Below are positions 46,901 through 58,400 of a DNA stretch of 64,000 nt, one piece after another. The position numbers and the translations under genes were made by a program. Position 1 is the first letter of the stretch. Each line of letters begins with the position of its first letter. The notes beneath the pieces are model-generated. The model was not told where the DNA came from. It did not search any database and saw only the letters and a list, made by a program, of their open reading frames with translations. The stretch comes from Sparassis latifolia (lineage: Eukaryota; Basidiomycota; Agaricomycetes; Polyporales; Sparassidaceae): contig CM031560.1 of the NCBI GenBank assembly GCA_018466975.1, positions 744,001-808,000 on the forward strand, written 5' to 3'.

Positions 46901-49900
46901 GTTTCTCACAAATTAAAGGTGACTGCATAGATGGATATTGGATATCAGCAAGTGCAGGCCTCGAGCGATTGTTGTTCACGACACTGCTTCAGCAGAGCCG
47001 TCGTTATCGCGCTGCGCGACGTATAACCGATCTGACCCTTGCGCGATGCATCACGAACCGCATGATATCGACGTCAAGTCATAGGCGACCATCCCAGGCC
47101 TTGTTCACAAAATTCGGACAACAATTACATCGACCCAGAGATTTCTCACCTAGTTGGAGTCAAAATAATGACACGATATAGCCGATCACGAGTAGAGGAT
47201 ATCTGCGCCGAGCGTGTTTGGTACAACACACTCCTCGTACATATATTCCTTGCTGTGACTCAAAGGCCCATCAAGAAGAGTTGAGTCAGTGTACGGTATC
47301 TCGGACGATAATCGACGTCGTTCTCACCTCTCGAAGCTCGCCAAAGCCCGAAAAGCCGACGACCGTTTTGTGCTCGCTAGTCTAAATCCAACAATCACTA
47401 TGATAGAAGAAAGTCACCTTCCCAATCCATTCGACTTCCTGACCGCAGCCTCCACAGCCTCCAAACTACGCATATCTCTCGGCATATACAAGGCTACACA
47501 AACCCAGGTTAGTTTCCGACGTGTACAGACATAGGCATGTCGACTGAAAGATAGTGTCAACCTGGACGGCCGCGGCGGCAAGTAGAGAATTTCTCATAAG
47601 CGCTAAGCGCCAGCGCACGAACCCGCCGCACGCGGGCCGGCGACTCAACGATCCTTGCATGTCGACAACGCACCTCTGATTCCTAACTTCCTCTCCCGGT
47701 TGGACTAGGTCTTCAATTTTTAGAACATGTTACTTATTTTTCCTACCGTGCTTTTTGGGCTCTTGGTCGAGCCATCTGCATCAAGCGTTAAGCCTTTGCT
47801 AGGTCGCAGCGTTGACAACCTAATCGCTTCATTTGGTTGAATTCACAAGGTAGGTGCCAATGCACAGCTATGCCGGTCACTCGAACTGCCTGACGCTCAT
47901 TCAAATATTACCACAGTCGCATTGATCATCTCAGCTTCCATCGCGACAGTACCCTTAATCTCATAGAGTTCATTTTATCGCGAATACTATCCACCCGCAC
48001 ACCCTACTTTTCTGCAGTGCCTCTCGACCACATGCAATGCCCTCTGCGGTGCTCTCGGAAAGGACTCATATGCTGAGGATAGTCGCACAATGCTAATCGC
48101 AGCTCTGCAGCTACAGCCTCTCACATCTGATGTCCGCATCGCGGATCCAAGGCGGGCTTGCCTCGAAAAGGGAATCAGGTTTCCTTTCTCGTCCGAGACG
48201 CCAGCTTCAGTGGCTATCTCATCCGCGAATGACCCTTGCACAATCTCTGTCAATTTCCAAGGCGGCAAGTCTGACAGATGAGGTATAATTATGATGATCC
48301 ACTCAATGCGGCTCTGAGGCCTGCGATATCATAGCAAGAACCTCACACTGTACCATCGTCACCGGCATCTATTTCACGCTGCGGTATCCAGTACGTCTGC
48401 AGCCCGTATGGACTCTTCCGCTGAACCTGATCTAAAAATCTAGACTGACATCCGAGCATCGCAGGAGCCCTAAATTTGTTCATTGCGCATCCAGATATCC
48501 TCGTAGATTCAGACCGCGCCTAGCGCATTGGTGATCTAAGTACGCACAGCAAAGCATGCGATATGATCTGAGACCGTGTCTCCGATCAGGCTCATCAGGA
48601 TCATACCAGCTGGACGGTCCTCACTCCAAGTTACAATCACCATCTGTGCAAAAACAGTATCCACACTCGCTCGTCGGCTGAGATGAGAGTGGCTTGTACA
48701 TTATATCCGCTCAGACTGTGCCTTCGCCACAGATGAATTAGGGGAGAGTCCGCGGCGCATGGTTTAGCCTCCTCGTCACTCCCTTGCAATGGCACAATCC
48801 ATCCATCAAAGGCTCTCCACGTCGGCGCCCATGAATTTCATCGGTGGCGCACCGCGTGCCCTTGGCCAGACTCTGACCTCTCAGATGATGATGATGAAAA
48901 TCTGTGTATTTATACTGCAAGCAGGCGATCAAGTGCGCCAAGGAACAGTCTCTAACGTAGGTAAATACGCGCTGGTAAGGGGTTGTCGAAAAATATGACC
49001 TCTCAGAATGAGTCCCAGCTTACGCATCAAAGGGGGTCACTGGCAGCGTATAGCACATAACGCCTGCACCATTCCTGACTCACCGTCGCATGACCAGCAC
49101 AGGAGCCAGCCATCAGGAATGGACTCGGGATTACACCATGATGGTGGGTACGAATCAGCGCCCCGCACCCATCACCGTAACGCGCAGCGGTATGTAGTAT
49201 TGCCGCGCGTTCAATGCAGCCCACGGTGCGTAGTCGCTGGTGCGACCGGCTCCCGCGCACCATCATCTGCCCAATAATCAGCACGGGATCACTCTGCATG
49301 GGATGGCGCAGCGAACACGTACTGGCAACCCTAATACGCGGAATCAAAGATAGCCGCCACCCTCCTCGCGCAGAGACAGGAAAATGTTGCCTTCAGTCGG
49401 GAGCGACTCCCACGGGCCGTAATGCGACCTTCTGCCGCGTTCCCATGAATGCACGACGGAGCGAGCCTTATTCGTTCCGTATCTTCTGCGCCACCAGAAA
49501 GTGCAAAGCGAGAAACGCCATAGGCTTGCTGCGAATCCACGTGGTGGTTCTTTGAGCTTCTTGGATCCAAAACAGATCAGCGGATATGATACGGAAGATT
49601 GGCCACACCAAACCTCGTCCAAGGTAAGTTCGATGTACACCTTGTCCGCCAGTGCAAATAGCGGTTCTCTTACATCTCAGGAACAGAACAGTCACGTTGA
49701 TCTGATATCAGGGCTTTCCCCTAACAATGCAATCCAGATGGGCCCGCGATAATGGGGAGCATAGTACCAGTGGTACGTAAGTGGAGGAGATATCGATGAG
49801 AAAATGGAGGCCTCTGCCACTCCACTGACTGGATCGCCCCAGCCGACAGAAAATGACAATCGGAGGCGTGGCCTTGGCCCGGTGGCTTCGTGCGGGATTA

Positions 49901-52178
49901 TGTACTGCGCGGCCATGTTCGTCCAATAGGCATTCGGCCCGTCTTGTATACGTGCGTGTACCAACTCTAGTCCCCGGCCCGCCGGTCTGGTGACACATTC
50001 TTGACATTGACAGTGTATTCGAGGAGAGTCGTACTCCTAAATCACAAGCATCCATGCGCGTCCACGCCAGAGCGCCCGTAATCCACCGCGGATGAAATCC
50101 GCAAAGGCATTGGAGCATCCACCAACCCGCGACACGTAACACGACCACTCCCACTGGCCACCGTGGTGGCCCTGTGTGCAATTATGCCTGTGAGCTAAAG
50201 CCGCCTGATCAAACCCAATCAAAGGACAGCCGCTTCGCATCAAAGTCTCACCGCTACCACAGAGCTGCGAGCTTTGAGTCTAGCACTCAGTCCGGCATCG
50301 GACGCAGGCCAGTACACGCTCTGCGTGCCGCGAAAGCCCTTCGCTTCCCAGAAGTCTCCAGGTTCTCCAGCGTTCCGTCCGCCCGGAGGCACCCGCTTCC
50401 ACTCGAAGATTCCACATATCAAGTCGCCGGGAAGAAGGAGAATCAGAGAGGGGATCTCGAAATCTGCAGAGAGACCAACCAATAGAGGGCCTGCTAGGAT
50501 AGAGGCGGCACAGTCTCGTCACTATCCAGATCTCGCACCCACCTACTGCGAGTGCTCATGACATTGCAGGACTCACGACGGCGGCAGGAAAGAGCGTCCC
50601 GCCGGAGCAGGGATTGCGCGGTCAAAGTTCCGTGGACGTCGCCTGACCGACCGGCCTCCGAATATGGTCGTCCGCGCAGCGCTGCATTCCTCCGGATCCG
50701 CAACGTTCGCATCTTTCTCCATCCTCATCCACTTCTCCTTCCGCGCCGACCCGCGGCCGCAACGCAACTGCCACCGCAGCCCGGTCGCCGTGCAACGACC
50801 AGCGCAACAAAGGAGAACAATAGCACAACTGAGTCCAAGTAAGCCTCCCCCCACCCAAGCCAACAATCAGTCCCGCTGCGTCCGCATTACGGCAGCGGGC
50901 CCACACCCTGAGAACGCGTGCGCACGTTTCTCGCTCCACCTCCGCGCGCACAGAGACCTCCGCGTGCACAGAGAACAACAATAACTTCGCCATTTCATTT
51001 CATTTCAGCAATCAATTCAATTTCCACGGCGCGTTGTACTCCAACAAAGGCATTGGGACGCACCGGCCAAATCCGGGGTGCGCACGGCGGACGATAAGCA
51101 TGCCATTACGGCGACGGTGGTGCCGGCTTCGCATCGCGAAGCTGCATGCAGGGAAGAACGCGAAGACGAACACCCGGGGTGGGACGGGCACGGGAGGGCA
51201 ATCGCCCAGTACTGATGGCTGGCCCCTCGCGGCCTGGAGCACGCGAGCTTAAGCCTATGGGCGTGGCATAAGTCGCGAATTCGTGCGCCAGAGTGCTCGG
51301 CGCCCAGCACTCAGAACGGGACTTGCCCGGACTCGCGTCGGGCGGTACCAGGCTGAAGGCAGAGTTCAGACCTGACGCGCATGGATCGAATACAAGGACC
51401 TACAAGGCGACTAGCCCACGTACGTCAACGCGCACTTCCAGCCGAGCCCAGTTCACTAGTAATTGAGACGATAGCGATACTGTAGCGAAACCGACCTTCG
51501 CTTCACACCCTCGTGAACCTACATAATCGGGCGCTTGTCACACGTCACAGGGGTAGGTCGCCGAAATGCAATCTCGAGCGCTAAATTCCCAAATTTGGCT
51601 TCCCGATGCCCAAGGCGCTTGCGTGAACGGCATGTCACGGGTCACACAATGTGAACCCAAGGTCGTAAGTTGCAGACACGCAGCGAAGCGACGCGTCCTT
51701 GTGCTCCAAGAAGCGCGATTCATATTGTCTCGTTTGTATTTCGTGCGTCTAGGGTATTAGCGAGTACAGTAGCGTACGTACGAACGCAGGCACCGGTCCA
51801 ACAGTGTCCAATAGAATACCAAGAGGCCACGATCGAAGGAGGGAAATGCGTGGGCGAGTGCGCGGACACCCGCGGGGTCGTAAATAGCAAAGACACGGGC
51901 GATATGACAGAGGGAAAGAGCAGGCGCGACGATGCGGACAGACACAGGACGGGTGCAATTTAAATACACAGGCAGACAGAGCTTTTCGATCGATCAAGAG
52001 AGAGGCAGAGAACACGGTGCAAAAAGACCAAGAAAGTGAGGGCGAGGGAAGACGGGTATTAGGGGATATACTTTACTCTACTTGCTTCCCCCAGTCGGCA
52101 GAATATCAATCGAGTCCACGCTCAATACAGCGACAGCGACAGCAGCGAGTTCATTCACGGCACATACACCCACTGGCA
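46901..52178. other. 5.3-kb gene-poor stretch
   Basis: Many short, overlapping frames on both strands and no domain, splice-joined gene, tRNA-like B-box or obvious repeat was recognised. The frame at 47289-47534 (plus) reads for 81 codons (KARKADDRFVLASLNPT) without further support. The right-hand third (about 50.5-52.1 kb) becomes GC-rich and open in several frames, which is a base-composition effect. It may contain the 3' UTR of the homeobox gene and unrecognised repeats. Confidence 0.4.
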
Positions 52179-54278
52179 TCATTGTGGCGACGCGTACCCC
52201 GAGCCCGGCTGCGGTGCAGGCGAGACGGAGCTCGCGGAGAAGCTATACCGCTCGTCTCCACGCGCATGGCTCTGGCCGGACCCCATATACGACCCGGACT
52301 GCGTGCTCTGCGAGTACAGCGAGTGCTGCGAGTGCGGCTGCGCGCCGAGGAACGACGCCGAGGACGGCGAGCTGTTGAGCGGCGGCGCGGACATGGGCAC
52401 GCCGAGGTATGCGTGCGAATTCGGCGAGTGCGACGCGTGGTGCGACGAGTGGTGCGAGAGCTGCGCGTGCGGGTGCAGTGCGCCCCCACCATAGCTCAGT
52501 CGGCTGCTCGTGTACCCGGACTCGAGCCCGTACGGGCTCGAGCCGTGTCCGTGTCCACCGAGGCCCGCGTTGGCATGCGAGGACGAGTATGAACGTGACA
52601 TGCCGACCATATGACGCGTCTGCGAAGGGTCGTGCAGCGGCTGGAGGGACATCGGGTAGTAGAGCTGGAGCGAGTCAGACGGCATCGACGCGCGCCGGCC
52701 GGAGTCGAGCATGGCAGCCGGAGGCAAGGAAGCTGTGGTCGCAAGGGAGGTAGAGCGCGACGCGAAGGGCGTCGTAGTGGTGGGTCCGACGCCAGGACGG
52801 TGTAACGGCGCGAGAATTCGGCGACGTGCCTGCGGACAAAGCACTTTAGTAACGCATATATCGAGGTTATTAAGGAGGAAAACCGACGTTTATCATCCAA
52901 TTTGAAACTTGAGACATGCTGAGGCCCGTGGCATTGCAGAGCTGCTTCTTTTCCTCTTCACTGGGATACGGGTGATCGGAATGGCGGTGGAGCCAGTCCT
53001 TGAGGAAGTCCGTGACCGGCTTAGGCAATTTTCCGCGCTTGCGCGGAGGGCGCTCGACAAGGGACCCGGGGGCAGGCATCGCCGGACCAGCCGGATTGGT
53101 CTCCTGAGGAGAACGAGACGGAGAGGACGCGACGGAGATGGCAGGCATGGAAGAGGATGGAGTCGAGGGATAGGACGTGCTCGACGCGGGGGGCATGGGG
53201 AAGTTATCAGCGCTGGGAAGGTCCACTCGCTCTCGGACTTGACGGCACTCTGGGCGAGGGAATGTTTATGCTGACCTGAGATGCGCGTGACGCCGCCAAA
53301 GAACTGCTGCTGGGAAAGAGGCCCGCCGAGGGAGGAATGGCGGACGGAGTCGTCGTATTTTTGAGTGGGCGCGCCGGGGGTAGAATTGGGCCGGACGATG
53401 GGAGACCCCCAGTGGTCGGTGTCCGAGGAGAACGTGGAGGAGAGGCCTGAGATACTGCCACGGGCAGCGTCAGGAGGGAGAGCGGGGAAAAGTTGAAGGA
53501 AGACGCGCTGGTAGAGGAGAGGCCGGTGCTGGAGATGGAAGAGTACTCCGGGAGGGACGGAGGGTAGAGCCCGAGCTGCGTGTCGGCGGCAAGGCGGGGC
53601 CGGGCGTCGTCTGGGGCGTCTGGGGGCGGGAACTGGTACGCGGAGAGGTTGGAGGAGGACTGGCTGGGGCGGTGGGCCGGCTGGGGGAGACGGAGGCGGG
53701 AGGCTGGGCTGTCGGAGTAGAGGGTGGGGAGGGATGCGCGTCGGAGATCGTAGCGGTCCTGGAAGGCGGTGGCGAGGGACGGGAGCTGGACGCGAGTGGG
53801 GTCGACGTCGGACCTGTCCTCGTTGTCGGCGCTGGGCTGGGGGGAGGGCGTCGTCGGCTGGGACCACGGGTTCGGGTCGAGGGAGACCGCCGGGCGGAGT
53901 TTCTTCTGGAGCGGGGAGGGGGCGGGGGACGGCGGCCGCTTCTCTGGACGCGAGTGGAGGCTGCTGCTATCAGAGGTGGCGGAGCTTGACATGCGGCGGG
54001 ACAAGTAGTCTGTCTCGTCGTGGTCAGACGCGTGGCTGTGGGGGCAGAAGCTGAAGGTCAGACGGGGCGCTGGGAGGGAGGAGGAGGGGACGGACATTAC
54101 GGGAGACGCCGAGATGTCGTGGACGTCAAAAGAGACGATCTGAGACTTTCCGTCTTCGCTGTTGAAAAGGTGAGTGATGACGGGGAGAGGAAGAGCGGCG
54201 GGAGACTGACAGCGCAAACTGGAGCTGCGCGACGTTATAGCTGTTGAGCGGATGGGGGGCAGCGGGGTTGTCAATCAT
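52179..54278 (-). CDS. TALE-class homeodomain transcription factor
   Basis: Nuclear DNA-binding regulator. The start is MIDNPAAPHPLNSYNVAQLQ at 54278. A 52-bp intron (donor GTCAGT, acceptor TTCAACAG, about 54159-54210) joins it to EDGKSQIVSFDVHD. Two further introns of about 50 bp (about 53467-53516 and 53225-53274) reset the frame to SGLSSTFSSDTDHWGSP and then DLPSADNFPMPP. The homeodomain reads RGKLPKPVTDFLKDWL, then HSDHPYPSEEEKKQLCNATG, then LSMSQVSNWMINARRRI; the last intron (about 52829-52893) splits it between WMIN and ARRR. The spacing HPYPSEEE marks the three-residue loop extension of the TALE class, and WxIN-ARRR is helix 3. The rest is Ser/Pro/His-rich and probably disordered. Basidiomycete relatives regulate fruiting-body development; I do not assign a symbol. 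A mating-type HD1/HD2 role is unlikely because there is no partner gene. Confidence 0.85.
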
Positions 54279-55463
54279 CGAAAAAGGCAAGCGAATAGCT
54301 GGGGTGCGCGTTCGACAGACTGGGCAGTAGGGAGAGATCGAGAGCGGAACGCGCATATTTATCCTTCCCTGCATGCATCATCGCGCCCCGCGCCCCTCCT
54401 CTGCCTCCCCTTTTGCGTTTTTCAGATCCTGGGAAACTCCACCAGATCCAACTGGGAAACAACAGACGCGTCCCCCCCTCGCTTCCACTCCCTTGGCTCC
54501 CCTCAAAGGCGGTGCCCCTCCGCGCCATTTCCAGTGCAATTAATCACCGTCGGATCTCGTCCGCCCAATCCGGTAATCCCAAATCCAACCATCCTCCCGG
54601 CTTGCATCGCCCACGATCGACTCTCTCTCGGCCCCGCCTACCCGCGATTTCGTCGGATAGCCGCTCTGACTCTGCACACCTACCGCACCCTCCTCGATGC
54701 TCTGCGCCCCAGTCGTCCGTAGCCGTAGCACCAGCCGTCGTCGTCGTCAGTCGCCACACACCGCAAATGGGCATATTAGACTCCACCGTGATTGTACCCA
54801 CACTGAATCCTCTCTTTGTGCAGAACCAGGCACGTTTCCCAGCCGATAACTCGCCGCCGCGGCCTTCATCTCCGGCCCGCTTCCCCGGCCGCCCGGCCGC
54901 CATCCTCACCCACCGTCGCGGTCCTCACGAGCCACTTTGATCACGCTGTGTCGCTCGCGACCAGTCCGTTGCCAGGCGCCGTACTCATATCCACCGTGTA
55001 ACCCTGTCTTTCTACCTGTCGACGCTGCCCGTCGCGCTCATTGTCTTCATTGATCTCCCCTTCCGCAGCGCCACCACCGTCCTTCCTGCCTTATCCTGAT
55101 CCTCCGACCACACAACTTGATGATCATGCTGGCATCACCCACGGACGTCCTCCCACGGACATGGACGTATGATGACTCAGCTCCAGTCCTTCTCGCAGAT
55201 ATCACGAAGCATGTAGTTTGTTCGAATGCACACACAAACACGCACACACCGCGTCTCGACGCGAAACCTCTAAACTCGAGTCCTGACAGAACTCTGAAAC
55301 ACTCTACGAACCGCATTAGATCATGCAAATCGCCCGGTAATCGCGGACTATGAAAAAGCCAATCTACCCCCGGCCTTGTGCGCCCATGGAACGGCGAGCG
55401 CGAAGACGACAACTGAGCGCAATGTCGCCGCAGCAAGCACCCACTGCAACTCTCTGTGAAGAG
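54279..55463 (-). promoter_or_regulatory. Long pyrimidine-rich upstream/leader region of the homeobox gene
   Basis: About 1.2 kb separates the homeobox start from the 3' end of the NUD1-like gene. Plus-strand frames here (for example 54413-54940) are Pro/Ser/Arg-rich without domain support. The part next to the start codon is strongly strand-biased in purines and pyrimidines, as often seen in transcribed leaders and promoters of fungal regulatory genes. A long 5' UTR is plausible; no specific binding site is called. Confidence 0.35.
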
Positions 55464-58400
55464 CTATCGTGCGCGGACACCGAGGCCAGATAAACGCAGC
55501 CTCTCCCGTGTTCCCAGCACGTCAGCGATGGCGTCCCTGGCTGGCTCACCTCTCCCCTCTCGGCCCGTCTCACGAGCACCCTGCTTCTGCAGCTTCCCCA
55601 ATACACCCACACCTTCTGCCCCCCCGCACTCCCTCCGCTGCTCCTCGCCCTCGCCCGCCACGAGCTTCCTCCCCTGCCGCGCGCTCAGCACCCCGCGCAG
55701 CAGCTGCTCCGCCTTCTCCCGCTCCTTCTCGCCCACCTCCACCCCATCGAGCATCCGGATCCGCGCACACGCGCGCATCACCAGACCGCGATACGCCAGC
55801 CGCCCGACGTACGCCGCGTCAGGCAGGTCCCGCCGGAACTTCGCGTCCAGGTCCTTCCACGTCGGCGGCACCATCACGCTCGTGTCTGCCTCCGCCTCTG
55901 CGTCGGCCCCCGGGCTGTGTGCGCGGCGCGCGGGGCTCGAGCTACCTTGCGGCGGCGGGCTCTCACCGCGGACTCCCCTGGCCGGCTGGCAATCTTCGCG
56001 GGGATTTTGCGCCTCATTGTTGCCGATACCGGCGCTCCGGCCGTGATTCCGTTCATCGGAGGGCTGCAGAGCCCCGGGACGTCGCGCACGAGCAGCGGGA
56101 GGTACCACCCGAGCGTGCACGGGTTCATCCTGCGAGCAATACACGTTAGCCATGAAAAAAAAGCACTGTGTGACATTCCAGAGACTCAGATTCTGAACAC
56201 TCCCAAATCCAGACGGGTACGTCACCGCCAAGGATGTGCGCCAGGGACCATGGCAGAGAACAAAGTACGAGCAGGCGAAACACGGAAGTTTGGCGCGAAG
56301 ATGCGCCGCGGATGCATCAGGCAGGCACACGCCCGGAGGAGGCAAATCGCGATCGGACATTTTCAGTCATCGGAAGTGCAGTTGCCGAGCGCACAGGCGC
56401 CCTTCCCGGTGTTTGGCGCCGCCCGATGCGCCACCGGCCCGGATAGGAAGTCTGGTGGCGCGCCGAACGGCGGCGCCGCGTGGACAGGTCTACCATACAA
56501 AGGGAAGAATGGAGCGCATGAAGGGGAACAAAGGAACGCGTGGGCGATGGGAAGCGGACCCCGCGATGTGATGCCCAGTGAGTCACCGAGAAGGCAATTG
56601 AAGCGAGCAACAACGCTGCAGCGAAGAATCACGAGCACGCACCTGAAATCAATCATCTCGAGATCATGCATCCCGTGCAGAATCCGGACGAGCTGTCGCG
56701 CCTGGGCAATCCGCGACCCAATCAGACTCAGCTTCCGGAGGCGCGCGAGTCCCGCGAGGGGTCGCAGGTCTGCGAGGAAGTTGTAATTCAGATTCAGGAC
56801 GCGCACATTCGGGATGAGCCGCGCCAGCTCCGCCGGCAATGCAGTGAGACGGCATGCTGCGGCCTCAAGATACACCAGGTTGTAGCACGGCTCGGTCAGG
56901 AAGTTTGTATCCAGAGGATTACCTGCAAGAGATGATCCAGGGTGAGCGGTACGTAATCCACTGCGATTCGCCCGAGATTATCGCGTGGGCCATACGGTGC
57001 AGATAGGCACCAAGTAGGGACTCGCAGCGGGACAAGGAACGTAGGAGGTGGAAGGGATTGCACGCACCGGAGAGGTACAGACGCTTCACGTCGCGCACAT
57101 CGTATATCGAGAGGGACCTGTATCAATCCGGAAATCTGGGTCAGCTCTTTGATTGCACCGCCTTGGCCATCATATGTTATCATCGCGGCCAAAGAGGCTC
57201 GGACGCTACCACAAGAGGAGAAGGAAAGGGCGTGGACCTAGACCCGGTCCGTCATCACGACGATTGGCCCGTAATAGCAAGCGCACGCAAAGAGTATAGG
57301 TCACTTACAAGCCCGTCCGCCCGCTCTGATTCCGCAGGCTGAGGTTCTCCAGCTTCGTCAGGCGATATGCCTTTGTGATCGTGCCAAGCATATTGTTGTC
57401 TGCATAGAGCGTGCGAAGGTTGGGAAACGGTGGCGCATTCAGCCGTTGCAGCCGGTTTCCGCTCACACGCAGGATTCTCAGCCGAGGCAGCGTGCCATCG
57501 AACTCCAGCTCTGCCAACGAGTTGTTATCTGTGAAAAACCACAGTGCAATCAGTATCAGCGGTGATAATACGCGCTGCAAGTGGTCCCAGCAATGGCTGG
57601 ATCAACTACGTCGAGGAACTTATCACACAGGAACCAACAAAGGTCTTCCATGCTTCTCTCGTGATGAGAAAGAAGCTGACGAAAGGACTCACCCAAATTG
57701 AGCGCTACCATCGCAGGGAGTGATACCAGCCCGGCGACCTCCACTAGCCTGTTCTGGCTGAGATTCAGCATCTCTAACCGAGCCCTGTCAAGTACGACAG
57801 TTGCCGTAAGCGAACATGATAAATGCATACACCCAGCACGGAATCGCAATATTGTCCGCCGACCCCGCTGCCCAATAATGAGAGGACGCACCAGTGGCAA
57901 CGTTTGAAATCAATTGCGCGCAGGACGTTCCCTTGCAAGCTAAGCTTTACGAGACCATCCATTTTTGCAAACCATCGATGCTGTCAATTTTGTTGCCATC
58001 AGCTCGAAGCTCTCGCAGGTGGCGAAGGCATTCCAATTCTAGGATAGTGAGATATAACTTCAGATACGACCTCCTGAAATTTTACCGTGTACTCACGCCG
58101 CAGGGAATCGATGTGATTCCGGCTAACGTCCAAGCTCTCGAGGTTGAGTAAGTGGCTGAAAGACGTGATCCCGGTTAATCTGTCCCCAGGCCGTTCCGAT
58201 GAAAGATTCGGTCATTCGACCATTAGTTTCTAGTCGCCGAGGAACTGGATCTGACATACGAGTTTGACGCAACGGACAGTGACCGAACAGTCCCTGGGAC
58301 GCCACTTAGCCACGATAACTGGTTACCGTTACTGTTATCGTCAATCGTGAGTGTCGGCGGTCGTGATTGCGGCCCCAAAAGATTTAAGTGGCGTTGAAGA

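Noticed and set aside
52017..52592. Arg-rich plus-strand frame over the homeobox 3' half
   Set aside because: Shadow of the Ser/His-rich homeobox tail on the minus strand.
52179..54278. Mating-type A locus homeodomain gene (HD1/HD2)
   Set aside because: A-locus genes occur as divergent HD1-HD2 pairs, usually beside the MIP gene; here there is one TALE gene with no partner.
54413..54940. 175-codon plus-strand frame upstream of the homeobox gene
   Set aside because: Pro/Ser/Arg-rich without domain and lying in a pyrimidine-biased leader; composition explains the open frame.
55917..56786. 289-codon plus-strand frame
   Set aside because: It overlaps leucine-rich-repeat and C-terminal exons of the NUD1-like gene on the minus strand, which carry clear family sequence.
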